Source of the DNA: Clostridia bacterium
GTDB lineage: Bacteria > Bacillota > Clostridia > UMGS1810
Assembly (NCBI GenBank): GCA_017397885.1
Contig: JAFQHQ010000187.1
Span: forward strand, 1-50,993
Direction: 5' to 3'
Length of the DNA: 50,993 nucleotides
Part shown: one piece after another, positions 24,920-34,800 of the stretch
How the letters are laid out: each line of letters starts with the position of its first letter
Numbering within the stretch: position 1 is the first letter of the stretch
Notes under the pieces: generated by a model
Told to the model about the DNA's origin: nothing
What the model saw: the letters and a program-made list of their open reading frames with translations, nothing else
Database searches by the model: none
Program-made: the position numbers and the translations under genes

Positions 24920-25684
24920 TTATCTCTTTTTATACATAACAAGCTCGGGATTTTCGCCGTTTTCTTCATAGGTGCATATGAGAATGAAATCCATGTTACA
25001 CACAATGCCAAAGCACTTGCCGGGTAAAAATTCGCATTCAAGCTGATTGCCAAGGTATGTTGCTCCGTCATCCAAAAATTTTGCATGTTGTCCGTTTGGG
25101 AGCCTGTATTCAAGGTTAACATATCCGCCAACCAGGGCATTGAGCTTTGTTAGCTTGGGCATTCCTTCAATGTTCAGTGCGTTGATTTCTTCAATCAAAA
25201 GATCTTTGAACTTTTCAAATGCTCCGTCTCCGCCAAGCTCTTTATAGCGTTTCCAATAATCCAGTTTGGGTAATGTTTCTTTGAGGTATGAACGAATATC
25301 TTCCTCCGAAAGCGTGTCATTTGTCATATGTTTTACACAAACATCAATCAAATCATCCATATCATGATACATATATTCTCCGTCGGCATAGCACCATTTG
25401 CAATATTCTTCATTAAAAAACCCGTCCGTCTCTTTGCTGATGTTGACATCTTCCAAAGGCATACCACAGCACTGACAAATGAGATTTCTCGGTGAGCCGA
25501 GAAGTGTGTTGATTGAAACGTCAAACAGCTTTGAAAGTAGTTTGAGTGTTTCGGTGTTTGGCACGGTATCACCGTTTTCCCAGCGTGAAACCGCCTGACG
25601 TGTAACATAAAGCTTTTCGGCAAGCTCTTCCTGAGATAATCCGCTTTTGGTTCTGAGCTCCAAAATTATATCTTTTGTATCCAT
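24920..25684 (-). CDS. XRE regulator with zinc-ribbon and effector-binding-like domain
   Basis: The 254-residue protein has a helix-turn-helix at residues ~5-60 (SGLSQEELAEKLYVTRQAVS), then a zinc-binding region (ICQCCGMPLEDV...EYCKWCYADGEY, residues ~70-105). A 4-helix stretch and a C-terminal beta domain (EYRLPNGQHAKFLDDGATYLG...) follow, ending near YKKR. The XRE plus putative-zinc-ribbon build is common in Clostridia regulators that sense small molecules or stress. GAGGTGA precedes the ATG. Target genes cannot be inferred. Confidence 0.85.
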   Translation of the reverse strand: MDTKDIILELRTKSGLSQEELAEKLYVTRQAVSRWENGDTVPNTETLKLLSKLFDVSINTLLGSPRNLICQCCGMPLEDVNISKETDGFFNEEYCKWCYADGEYMYHDMDDLIDVCVKHMTNDTLSEEDIRSYLKETLPKLDYWKRYKELGGDGAFEKFKDLLIEEINALNIEGMPKLTKLNALVGGYVNLEYRLPNGQHAKFLDDGATYLGNQLECEFLPGKCFGIVCNMDFILICTYEENGENPELVMYKKR

Positions 25685-25732
25685 AAAATCTTCACCTCAC
25701 CACCATTATATCTGAATAATTAAAATTAAACA

Positions 25733-25749
25733 AGCAACGCTCTGTTGCT
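25733..25749 (-). terminator. Weak terminator after the TfoX-N gene
   Basis: On the minus strand AGCAAC-AGAGC-GTTGCT is followed by TGTTTAATTTTAATT. The six-pair stem and U-rich tail suit partial termination of the long minus-strand run. Confidence 0.5.
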
Positions 25750-25774
25750 GTTGACTTATCTGTATGAATTGATT

Positions 25775-26092
25775 CTATTTACCCCTCTTTTTCGGTTGCG
25801 GCAGTTCATCATACATTGCATTGAAAAGCTTGGTCAGAAATTCTCTGTCATCTGCGTTTTCTATCACAATCATGTCTTTTGCTCCTTCATATGGAGGTTC
25901 AAACCGTGCATTCGGAATCATATTAAGTGCAGAAGGTACAGGTTTAACCATAACTCGATTGTCGCAAAGATAAGCCGCTATTTTGTCTTTGTAATAAATG
26001 ATATATTCGCCCATCATCTGCCTGTGTTTAATATGGTCAAGCTCCGATAGTTGATCGATAATGTAGGTTAAGTAGTCTTTTGTTGTTGACAT
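25775..26092 (-). CDS. TfoX N-terminal domain protein
   Basis: The 105-residue protein matches the TfoX/Sxy N-terminal fold: a helix (DYLTYIIDQLSELDHIKHRQMMGEY cut across residues 6-30), then strands YIIYYKDKIAAYLCDNRVMVKP, SALNMIPNARFEPPYEGAKDM and a closing helix. The fold is named after the proteobacterial competence regulator, but stand-alone Firmicute copies are of unknown function. It is the last gene of the redox cluster, 17 bases after the rhodanese gene. Confidence 0.82.
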   Translation of the reverse strand: MSTTKDYLTYIIDQLSELDHIKHRQMMGEYIIYYKDKIAAYLCDNRVMVKPVPSALNMIPNARFEPPYEGAKDMIVIENADDREFLTKLFNAMYDELPQPKKRGK

Positions 26093-26109
26093 AGCAAATC
26101 CTCATTAAA

Positions 26110-26538
26110 TCAGTTTGAACTTTCGGTTTCATAAGGCCAGTCGATAATACCGCCAAATTCTTTTACATTGGTGTATCCAAGCTCTGAAAGTGCCTCTGCT
26201 GCAATTTTGCTTCGTCTTCCCGATCGGCAATAAACAAGAATTTGTGCATCTTTATCGGTGAGTTTGGCTTCGGCTTGAGCTTTAATTTCTGTGTAAGGAA
26301 TTAAAATTGCACCGGGAATGTGCCACTCGTCAAATTCGTCCTGTTCTCTCGCATCAAGAAGAATATATTCTTCGCCGCTGTCCATAATTCTTTTTGCTTC
26401 TGCTGCAGTAATTTTTGTGTACATAATCGTTTCTCCTTTTTCTGAATTTTGGTTTTGTTTCGGTGATTCATCCGAGTTTGTGCATGCCGCAAGAATAAGG
26501 CATATCACAAGAAGTGCAAAACACAAATATTTTTTCAT
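26110..26538 (-). CDS. Rhodanese-domain lipoprotein
   Basis: The start is the ATG at 26538, since the in-frame GTG at 26547 lies within the ribosome-site region (GAGGTGTC). The 142-residue product has a lipoprotein signal (LLVICLILAACTN) and a complete rhodanese domain. This begins at about residue 45 (LLDAREQDEFDEWHIPGAI) and has its active-site loop in VYCRSGRRSKIAAEAL. It transfers sulfane sulfur or senses oxidised sulfur outside the membrane. A second rhodanese domain is fused to the CoA-disulfide reductase two genes upstream. Confidence 0.92.
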   Translation of the reverse strand: MKKYLCFALLVICLILAACTNSDESPKQNQNSEKGETIMYTKITAAEAKRIMDSGEEYILLDAREQDEFDEWHIPGAILIPYTEIKAQAEAKLTDKDAQILVYCRSGRRSKIAAEALSELGYTNVKEFGGIIDWPYETESSN

Positions 26539-26569
26539 AAAAGACACCTCTTAACGTAATGTTAAAATC

Positions 26570-26941
26570 CTATTTCACACCCGAAACCGGATGATAAAGC
26601 CGGGTAGTTTCTCTGTTTCGGTATTCATGTTTTTCGTAATAACCAATAAGCGTCCCATCGTCATCACGAAGAGCTACCATGTAAACATCTTTGTTTTCCT
26701 TTTCATTATGATAGGTATACATGATGTTGTTGTCAATACTTTCCCCAAACCAAGAAACTACCTTGTCTATCATTTCGTTGGCTTTTGGCGGATGGCAATT
26801 TTTTATGTTGTCGCCGGTGAGGTCCTTGTGATAATGATGTACAGCCGACGGATTCATATACACAATTATGTCATTTATATCACAAACAACAACCGGCGCA
26901 AGATCCTGATTCAATACACTTTTAAGCAATTTATTAAGCAT
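26570..26941 (-). CDS. PAS-domain protein (DUF438-type PAS)
   Basis: The 123-residue protein is a single PAS fold: APVVVCDINDIIVYMNPSAV (first strands), LTGDNIKNCHPPKANEMIDKVVSWF (helix region with the CHPPK motif of DUF438 PAS domains), and MVALRDDDGTLIGYYEKHE (last strands). There is no kinase or DNA-binding part. It may bind haem, flavin or a small ligand as a redox sensor. It starts 9 bases after the CoA-disulfide-reductase stop and is co-transcribed with it. Confidence 0.8.
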   Translation of the reverse strand: MLNKLLKSVLNQDLAPVVVCDINDIIVYMNPSAVHHYHKDLTGDNIKNCHPPKANEMIDKVVSWFGESIDNNIMYTYHNEKENKDVYMVALRDDDGTLIGYYEKHEYRNRETTRLYHPVSGVK

Positions 26942-26950
26942 AAATCCACC

Positions 26951-28627
26951 TCACTTTTCCATTCCGCATTCATATGCTTTTTTTGATGTGAGTTTATCTG
27001 AATACATGCTTGAATATAATCTGTATCCGCCGGCAAAATTGTAGGCATCAAATCCGTTTTGAACAAGAATCCTTGTTGCAAGATAGCTCCTGAGTCCGCT
27101 TTGGCACATAACATAAACGGGTTTGCTTTTGTCAAGCTCCGACATTCTTTCTCGAAGAGAGTCAAGGGGGATGTTTAAAAATCCGTCTGCATGTCCTCTT
27201 GAATATTCATAAACAGTTCTTGTGTCAAGCAATGTTATGTCATTTCTCGCTCTGAGAGATTCAATATCGTCATAATAAAATTGCTTCATGGTTCCGCTTT
27301 TTATGTTGTCAATTATAAATCCTGCCATGTTAACAGGGTCTTTTGCAGAAGAATAGGGGGGAGCATAGGTTAGCTCAAGATCTTTGAGCTCATCTGCGCC
27401 AAGTCCCGAATATATAGCGGTTGCAATTACATCAATTCTTTTTTCAACACCTTCATATCCCACGCACTGCGCTCCTAAGATTTTAAATGTATCTTTTTCA
27501 AACAAAACCTTTAGTGTCATAACTGTGGCACCCGGGTAATAACCGGCATGGGAGAGGGGAGAAAGGATAACTTTTTCATATTCAACACCGTGATATTTCA
27601 GCATTGTTTCGTTCATTCCCGTTGAGGCAACTGTCATATCAAAAATTTTTATAACCGATGCCCCCTGAGCCCCTTTGTATGTGCTTTTAATTCCGCAAAT
27701 GTTGTCTGCGGCAATTCTGCCTTGTTTGTTAGCCGGTCCGGCAAGAGTGATATTTGCTTTTTCACCCGAAACAAAGTTTTTGACTTCAACTGCATCGCCA
27801 ACTGCGTAAATGTTTTCGTCCGATGTCCGCATATGTTCGTCAACCCAAACGGCATTTTTAAATCCAAGCTTCAAGCCTGCGTTTTTTGCAAGTTCGCTTT
27901 CGGGCGCAACGCCTGTTGCAACGATAATAATGTCTGCTTTGATTTTGCCGCAATTACAAATAACATAACCGTTTTCAATGCCTTTTACATCTGTTTCCAA
28001 AAGAATGTCAATTCCCTTTGATTTGATTTTTGAATGAACAAAAGATGCGATGTCTTGGTCAATAGTGTTTAGAACATGATTGCCTCTTTGAATTATCGAA
28101 ACTTTAATTCCGAGTACACTTAGATTTTCAGCTATTTCAAGCCCGATGAATCCACCGCCTATGATAACTGCAGTTTCGGGGGTGTTTTCGGTTGCATATT
28201 TGTGAATATCAATAGTGTCTTCAACTGTTCGAAGTGTAAATATTCTATCATCACTGTTGACTGAAAAATCGGGAATCACCGGCTTTGCTCCGGGCGACAA
28301 AATGAGCTTGTCGAAGCTTTCTTCAAACACAATTTGGTTTGTTTTGTCCTCGACGGTGACTGTCTTTTTGGCGGGATTTATGGCTTTGACTTCGTGCAGA
28401 GTTTTGACATTAATTCTGAATCTTGACCAAAAACCCTCGGGAGTTTGCAAAAACAAATCTTCACTTCTTTCAATCTCGCCGCCGATATAGTAGGGTAGTC
28501 CGCAGTTTGCATATGAAACATATCCGCTTCTTTCAAAAATAACAATTTCGACATTTTCGTCAAGTCTTCTTAGTCTTGCGGCAGCCGTAGCTCCTCCTGC
28601 TACTCCGCCGACTATAACAATTTTCAT
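26951..28627 (-). CDS. CoA-disulfide reductase / rhodanese fusion
   Basis: The ATG at 28627 is chosen because GGAGGG is 6 bases away; the ATG at 28633 abuts that site. The 558-residue protein has an N-terminal FAD site (IVIVGGVAGGATAAARLRR) with the redox Cys in YVSYANCGLPYYIGG (residue ~43), an NAD site (AVIIGGGFIGLEIAENL) and the second FAD motif near NIYAVGDAVEVK. A dimerisation domain follows, then from ~460 a rhodanese domain with catalytic Cys in VYVMCQSGLRSYLATRIL. Such fusions reduce CoA-disulfide, CoA-persulfide or polysulfide with NAD(P)H. With the PAS and rhodanese genes it forms a sulfur/redox cluster. Confidence 0.93.
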   Translation of the reverse strand: MKIVIVGGVAGGATAAARLRRLDENVEIVIFERSGYVSYANCGLPYYIGGEIERSEDLFLQTPEGFWSRFRINVKTLHEVKAINPAKKTVTVEDKTNQIVFEESFDKLILSPGAKPVIPDFSVNSDDRIFTLRTVEDTIDIHKYATENTPETAVIIGGGFIGLEIAENLSVLGIKVSIIQRGNHVLNTIDQDIASFVHSKIKSKGIDILLETDVKGIENGYVICNCGKIKADIIIVATGVAPESELAKNAGLKLGFKNAVWVDEHMRTSDENIYAVGDAVEVKNFVSGEKANITLAGPANKQGRIAADNICGIKSTYKGAQGASVIKIFDMTVASTGMNETMLKYHGVEYEKVILSPLSHAGYYPGATVMTLKVLFEKDTFKILGAQCVGYEGVEKRIDVIATAIYSGLGADELKDLELTYAPPYSSAKDPVNMAGFIIDNIKSGTMKQFYYDDIESLRARNDITLLDTRTVYEYSRGHADGFLNIPLDSLRERMSELDKSKPVYVMCQSGLRSYLATRILVQNGFDAYNFAGGYRLYSSMYSDKLTSKKAYECGMEK

Positions 28628-28629
28628 AA

Positions 28630-30006
28630 TCATCCCTCCGTCTTTATTGTGTTAATTGATTTTAATATTTTTCTGAATTGAAAAACAAAAAGTAATGCTG
28701 TGAATGTAACCGCAATTATATCTGCAACAGGTTCAGCGCTATATACTGCCTTTGTTTTATCCGACAATATATTCGGCATAATATAAATAAGCGGAAGAAG
28801 CAAAACAAATTTTCTGACAATGGCAACAATAATTGAATTTACCGCTTTGCCGAGGGAGGTAAATGTCATCTGGCATGCAATTTGAATACCAAACAACCCT
28901 AAGCCGCCAAGATAGATTCTCAGCATTGGTGATGCAAATTCTATCAGCTGTTTGTCGGCAGTGAAAATCTTCACAAAATAATGTGGTGCAAGCATTACCG
29001 CCGCCCAAAGTGTAACAGAATAGATCAGACAAGTAGCAAGCAGAAGTTGAAATGTTTTTTTTACGCGATTTGCATTCTTTGCTCCGTAGTTGTAGCTTAT
29101 TATTGGTTGAGCTCCCTGGGCTATGCCTTGCAGCGGAAGCATTGCAAATTGCATAATGCTGACCATAATAGTCATTGTACCTACTGCAATATCGCCACCG
29201 TATGAAAGAAGTGAAGAGTTGAAGCAAACCGATATCACACTTTCGCTCGCTTGCATAACAAAAGCCGCAGTTCCAAGTGAAATACATGGTGAAATAATGT
29301 CCGATTGTAATTTTAAATATTTCTTTTTAATGCGAATGATTGCTTTTTTGCCGCACAGAAAAGAAATAATCCAGATGCATGAAATCATTTGTGAGATGAC
29401 AGTGGCAAGAGCTGCACCTCTTACTCCCATTTTAAATACAAATATAAACAGTGGGTCAAGCAAAATGTTTGAAACTGCACCGATAATCACAGAAACCATT
29501 GAAATTTTTGTGAATCCTTGTGCTGTTATGAAGGCATTCATACCGAGTGTCATTTGTACAAAAATTGTACCAAGAGCATATATGTTCATATATCCCGTTG
29601 AATATTCAATTGTTTTTTCGCTTGCACCAAAAGCAAAAAGGAAATCTTTTCCCCATATGAGTAAAACGAATGTTAATATTATTGATATGACAATTTGGAT
29701 GCTGAAACAGTTGCCAAGTGTCTTTTCGGCACGTACCATGTCTTTTTGTCCCATGAAAATTGATGCTCTGGGGGCACCTCCGGAACTGACCAATGCGGCA
29801 AATGCTGAAATAAGCATGATAAGAGGCATGCACACGCCAATCCCGGTGAGTGCCAGACTTCCGCCGTTCGGCATGTGACCGATATATATTCTGTCAATTA
29901 CATTGTAGAGCATGTTGACAAGCTGGGCAATGACTGTGGGGATTGACAATTTCAATAAAAGTTTTGATATTGGTTCAGTTCCCAAAAAATCTTTGTTGTT
30001 ATTCAT
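28630..30006 (-). CDS. MATE-family efflux transporter
   Basis: The ATG at 30006 has GGAG at a good distance; a start at 30036 would add ten non-family residues. The 458-residue protein has the usual MATE repeats: LSIPTVIAQLVNMLYNVIDRI near the start, ALVSSGGAPRASIFMGQKD, and LQGIAQGAQPIISYNYGAKN in the second half. It ends 2 bases before the CoA-disulfide-reductase start, so the two are coupled. It is similar to the MATE gene at 30472 (both share TVIAQ/TIAQLV and YNVIDRIYIGH/YNIVDRIYLGH), which suggests a tandem duplication. Confidence 0.93.
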   Translation of the reverse strand: MNNNKDFLGTEPISKLLLKLSIPTVIAQLVNMLYNVIDRIYIGHMPNGGSLALTGIGVCMPLIMLISAFAALVSSGGAPRASIFMGQKDMVRAEKTLGNCFSIQIVISIILTFVLLIWGKDFLFAFGASEKTIEYSTGYMNIYALGTIFVQMTLGMNAFITAQGFTKISMVSVIIGAVSNILLDPLFIFVFKMGVRGAALATVISQMISCIWIISFLCGKKAIIRIKKKYLKLQSDIISPCISLGTAAFVMQASESVISVCFNSSLLSYGGDIAVGTMTIMVSIMQFAMLPLQGIAQGAQPIISYNYGAKNANRVKKTFQLLLATCLIYSVTLWAAVMLAPHYFVKIFTADKQLIEFASPMLRIYLGGLGLFGIQIACQMTFTSLGKAVNSIIVAIVRKFVLLLPLIYIMPNILSDKTKAVYSAEPVADIIAVTFTALLFVFQFRKILKSINTIKTEG

Positions 30007-30054
30007 TACAAATTTCTCCTGTAGGTTTATTTTCATAAGTCTATTTTTGGAATG

Positions 30055-30450
30055 TTATTTTATCCACCATTCGGGAGTAATATCACCGAGCTTAACAATT
30101 TTTTCTGTGCTGTAATCAAGCATTATTTCAACATCATGATATTTACCTGCCATAAGCTGAACCATAAGCTCCCTGCAAGCTCCGCAGGGGGCACCGTTCG
30201 AACCGTCGGGCATAACACATATGACTTTTTCAATTTCGTTTTCGCCATTTGTCAGCATGTTGAAAATGGCGTTTCTCTCGGCACATATTCCGAGGGTGGA
30301 ACAGGTGTCAACGCACACCCCGGTATATATTTTACCGGACTTTGAAAGCACAGCCGCCGAAACCTGACCGCAAAGCACATAATCGTTAATCTGTCTTTCA
30401 TTTTGCACGCTCTTTGCCGCTTCATACATCTTTGTCCAAATTTTATCCAT
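30055..30450 (-). CDS. cdd: Cytidine deaminase
   Basis: The 131-residue protein has the zinc site of the family: TCSTLGICAERNAIF (Cys-Ala-Glu) and GAPCGACRELMVQL (PCxxC). It converts cytidine and deoxycytidine to uridine forms for salvage. AAGGGGAG precedes the ATG. It lies between the two MATE genes, an arrangement compatible with nucleoside handling, but the transporters' substrates are unknown. Blasticidin-S deaminase is an alternative of equal length; ordinary Cdd is more likely. Confidence 0.88.
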   Translation of the reverse strand: MDKIWTKMYEAAKSVQNERQINDYVLCGQVSAAVLSKSGKIYTGVCVDTCSTLGICAERNAIFNMLTNGENEIEKVICVMPDGSNGAPCGACRELMVQLMAGKYHDVEIMLDYSTEKIVKLGDITPEWWIK

Positions 30451-30471
30451 AAATAACTCCCCTTACACAAA

Positions 30472-31809
30472 TCAAAGTTTTTTGTAAACTGTTCTTCTCA
30501 TGGTGACATAGCATGCTACACCGCCGATTACATTTGAAACGGGCTCTGCAAGAAACACTCCGCTTACCCCAAAGCCTGCCATTGGCAAAAGGACCGTGAG
30601 CGGCACAACAATGATTGCTTTTCGAAGAAGAGAGAAAAACACTGCGTGCTTTGAATCTCCGAGGGCAAGAAATGTTGATTGACCCGAAAACTGCAACGAC
30701 ATAAAAACAAAACCGAAAAAATATATTTTCAGCATTTTTGCTCCCTCCGTCAAAAGAGATGCATCGTCTGTGAAGAGACCGAACCAAAATGACGGTATTG
30801 CAAACGCAAGAATCCACGCAAGGGCAGTGTAGGCAAGACCCACAACAGTGTTAAAACGGATGGCTTCTTTCACTCTTGCAAATTCCTTTGCACCGTAGTT
30901 ATAGCTTATGACGGGCTGTGAACCGCCCATCAATCCGTTTACAACGAGGGAGAAAATTTCTCGAATAGAGCCCACAACGGTCATTATGCCGATATACATG
31001 TCACCGCCATATATTTGCAGTGTGGTGTTGCAAATAACCTGAACAAAGCAGTTTGTGCCGTTCATAATGAAGTTTGAAGCCCCGAGCTTGCAAATTTCCT
31101 TTGTCACTTTTTTGCTTATTCTGACAATTGCAAAGGTCAGACGAACAGACATCTTTTTCCCAAAGAGAAAAGCCAAAATCCAAATTGCGGAAACCGCCTG
31201 ACTGATGACTGTTGCAAGTGCGGCACCGGACACACCCATGTCTAGTGTAAATATAAAAATCGGATCTAAAATGATGTTTACTAAAGCACCGATAATAACC
31301 GAAAGCATTCCGATTTTTGCAAATCCCTGAGCGTTTATATATCCGTTCATTCCTGTTGAAATCATGGAAAACACTGTGCCGGCAAGATAGATTTTCAAAT
31401 ATTCATCGGCATACACATATGAATTTTCGCTTGCACCGAATGCAAATATAATCGGTTTTGAAAAAACATATCCCAGAGCAGTTAAAATAACAGAGCTCAA
31501 AAGCAAAAGTGCAAAGGAGTTTCCCATGATGTTTTTTGCTTTTTCATGGTTTTTAGCTCCAAGTTCAATGGAAAAAAGCGGCACACCTCCATTCCCGAAA
31601 AGTGCCGCAAAAGCCGCGATGAATGAAACAATGGGGAAGATAAGCCCCACTCCCGTGAGAGCAAGTCCGCTTCCGTCATCCATGTGACCCAAATATATTC
31701 TGTCAACAATGTTGTAGAGCAGGTGCACAAGCTGTGCTATTGTATAAGGAATTGCCTGCGCAAGAATCCTTTTCCAAACAGCTCCCTTTGAAAAATCTGT
31801 AGTTGTCAT
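30472..31809 (-). CDS. MATE-family efflux transporter, 14 bases after the Res gene
   Basis: The 445-residue protein is a twelve-helix MATE transporter: QAIPYTIAQLVHLLYNIVDRI, AFAALFGNGGVPLFSIELGAKN, and VNGLMGGSQPVISYNYGAKEF. GAGG before the ATG lies in the 14-base gap after the restriction-subunit stop. No terminator is visible between them, so the restriction island may read into this gene. It is closely related to the MATE gene at 28630. Confidence 0.93.
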   Translation of the reverse strand: MTTTDFSKGAVWKRILAQAIPYTIAQLVHLLYNIVDRIYLGHMDDGSGLALTGVGLIFPIVSFIAAFAALFGNGGVPLFSIELGAKNHEKAKNIMGNSFALLLLSSVILTALGYVFSKPIIFAFGASENSYVYADEYLKIYLAGTVFSMISTGMNGYINAQGFAKIGMLSVIIGALVNIILDPIFIFTLDMGVSGAALATVISQAVSAIWILAFLFGKKMSVRLTFAIVRISKKVTKEICKLGASNFIMNGTNCFVQVICNTTLQIYGGDMYIGIMTVVGSIREIFSLVVNGLMGGSQPVISYNYGAKEFARVKEAIRFNTVVGLAYTALAWILAFAIPSFWFGLFTDDASLLTEGAKMLKIYFFGFVFMSLQFSGQSTFLALGDSKHAVFFSLLRKAIIVVPLTVLLPMAGFGVSGVFLAEPVSNVIGGVACYVTMRRTVYKKL

Positions 31810-31823
31810 TTTGTTACCTCTTT

Positions 31824-34800
31824 TTATAGTGAATTCATAATGTTTAGCAAACTCTGATAACTGTCAACATCATGATATCTTACTTTGTCTGTTGAAATCT
31901 CGTTAAAGAGTTTCTTTGCACAAGCTATTTTAGCCTGTTCGATAGGTCTTAAATTCAGGCTTTCCATAGTACCTTTGGTTTCTGCAATAAAGTAGATATG
32001 CTTTACTGCTCCTTCATTGAATGCAATAGCCCAGTCTGGAGAGTAGTTGCCTACAGGTGTAGGAATATGGAATCCCTTTGGAAGTTTAGCGTAAACACAA
32101 ACCTCTTCTGCATTATCCAAATCTTCAACAAATTTTCTTTCTATGCTTTGTTCTGCAGTACCATCAGTGAAAACGAAGTCCTGGATATGCTTTGTGGCTT
32201 TGAATGCTTTAGAAAAATCATTTCCGGTCTTTTGTGCAGTAAAGATTGCACTATCGTAACTGCCTTCAACCTGATTGTAAGAAATGTCTGATACAATCAT
32301 TGTTGCTTTCTGCTCTTTAATGAGTTTGATAACCTTAGAAATGAATTCTTCCGGGTTGTATCTGAACATTAAGAGCTTATCTTGTCTTAAACCTTGAAGA
32401 ATAGCAACAGTTGTTCTTCTGGTGAGGGTAGTTCCTTCTGCGATTTTACCAACAAGGTCATACTTAATGCTGCTTGCTTCAGTATGCTCTAATGTTCTTG
32501 TTCTGGTCTTGCTTGTCTTAAAGGAATCGCCTCTGTCAACTTCATACTCATTCATTTCAGCTTTCTGCTGACCAATTGTTGTAGTGTATTGAAGCTGTGA
32601 AACTACAAGCTTTTCATTTATGTAATCTGTAGCTTTTTTAATGAGTTCTTCAGAATCAAAGTGTGCAGTATAGGCGTATTTCTTGTTAATCTTTTCCCAT
32701 AAAGCCTTGAATTCTTTCTTGTAGAAGTTATCATTAAGTGGGTTGTCTTTAACTTTAGTCTCGTGTCCATCTTCAAACATTTTAGCAAGTATGGAATCAT
32801 CATAAATAGCCTGAATAAGTGCCTGAACACCTTCAGTCATAGGTTGCAATTCAGAAGGAAGAGGAGCAACCGTCTGTGCTTCGACATCCATTCTATATTT
32901 GTCTGTAATCTTTCTATCTTGGTCTACATAGCCATTCTGGATAAGATAGAATTCGATTGAATTAGCGGTCTTGTCATCAATAAGTGTGGGTACATTATCA
33001 ACTTTAATATATTTCCCCTTAAAGTATTCGCTTGTAGCAACTGTAGGTCTGTCATAAAGCACAGTTTTAATATCGGATTGAAGGTCGCTGACAAAACTCT
33101 TGTAGCTTTCACTTGCTATAACAGTAAGCATATTTATGTCATGGACTCTTTCGCCTAATGCCTCACTATCCATTCTGTTACCAGATTGGCTTACGCAAAG
33201 TCTTAAGCCTCGACCAACTTCCTGTCTTTTTGCGGTCTGGCTGTCTGAATGTTTAAGGGTACAAATCTGGAATACATTCGGGTTATCCCAACCTTCACGA
33301 AGAGCTGAGTGAGAGAAGATAAAGCGTGTAGGCTCATCAAAGCTGAGAAGTCTTTCTTTCTGCTTTAAGATAAGCTCATAAGCTGAAATATCGTCAGAAA
33401 ATTCACTACCACGCTTAAGCTGGCTGTCTATGCTTCTGCCGGTCTTTTTATCTATACTGAAATATCCATTATGTACTTTTGATGCATCATAACAATTGTC
33501 TTTTAAATATTTTTGATATGGAGTATCAATCAAGGAAATGTATTCATTTAAAACTTTTATATATTCTTGCTCAAATACTTTTGCATATTCTCCAAGCACA
33601 CTATCTCCGTTTTCGTCATAATCTCTGTATTTTGCTACTTCGTCAATGAAGAAGAGGGATAGGCTCTTGATACCCATGTTAAAGAGTGATTCTTCTTTTT
33701 CAAAGTGAGAAAGGATAGTTTCTCTAATCTGAATTCTTCGCATATCCTTTTCTGAAATATCACCAACAACATCGCCTGTGGATATGGTTTCTCCATTTGT
33801 GAATGTAACGGTGTTGGTTAATGGATTGATATCGGTAATGGTATATCCGTCTTTGTATTGTTCCATTTCTTGAGAAACATAATAGAGGTTGTCGCCGACT
33901 CCGAGTATTCTTGTTTCTCTGTTGATAGATTTATTATATCTGATTTCAAGTTCTATCTTTGCCATAGGTGGCTTCTTGGATGAGAGAACAATACTTTCTA
34001 AGAATAAGTATTTGTCTGTTCCTCTAAAGTTTTTTACTTCAAATCCTTTAACCTGAATCTTTTTAACTAACTTCTTGTTAAATGCGTCAAGAGCATCAAG
34101 AACATAGATAAGGTTATTCTGCTTTTTATGAGTTGCAGAATAGTTAAGTGTAAATAATGGGTTAAAGTTTTTAAGTGCTTTCTGAGTAACATCGCCACCC
34201 ATTTTCTGAGGCTCGTCAAGTATAATAATAGGTCTGTTAGCCTTGATAACATCAATAGGTCTGCGAGACTGGAATTCGTCTCGCTTGGAGTAGATAATTC
34301 TTGCTTCTTTGCTTTTTCCGTCCTCTTTAAGAGAAGAGGCAAAGGCTTGGGTATTAATAATCATAACATTAATGCCGGAGCTTGCAGAGAAGTTATCTAT
34401 CTGGTTTAAGTTAGAACTGTTGTAGATAAAGAATCTTGCTTTTTTACCATAATGCTCCATAAAGTGGTCTGCTGTAATTTCAAATGTTTTAGCAACACCT
34501 TCTCGGATAGCAATGGAGGGGACCACAACTATAAATTTGCTCCAACCGTATCTCTTGTTAAGCTCGAACATAGTCTTTATGTAGACATATGTTTTACCTG
34601 TTCCTGTTTCCATTTCAACATCAAGATTGCACCTGCCTAAATCTTTAACTAATGCAGGTGAAAGTTTGATATTATTCATATTCTGTATTTTATGAATGTT
34701 TTTAAGAAGAAGGTCATCAGATAGGTATAGATCCTCATTCTTAAAGCCTGAATCATTGGTAAGGTCAAGTTCTTCACCAAATTCATCAGCTAAGTTAAGT

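Noticed and set aside
29123-29878. 251-residue ORF on the plus strand
   Set aside because: It lies antisense to the MATE gene at 28630-30006, has no ribosome site, and its translation has no recognisable domain; it is a codon-bias shadow.
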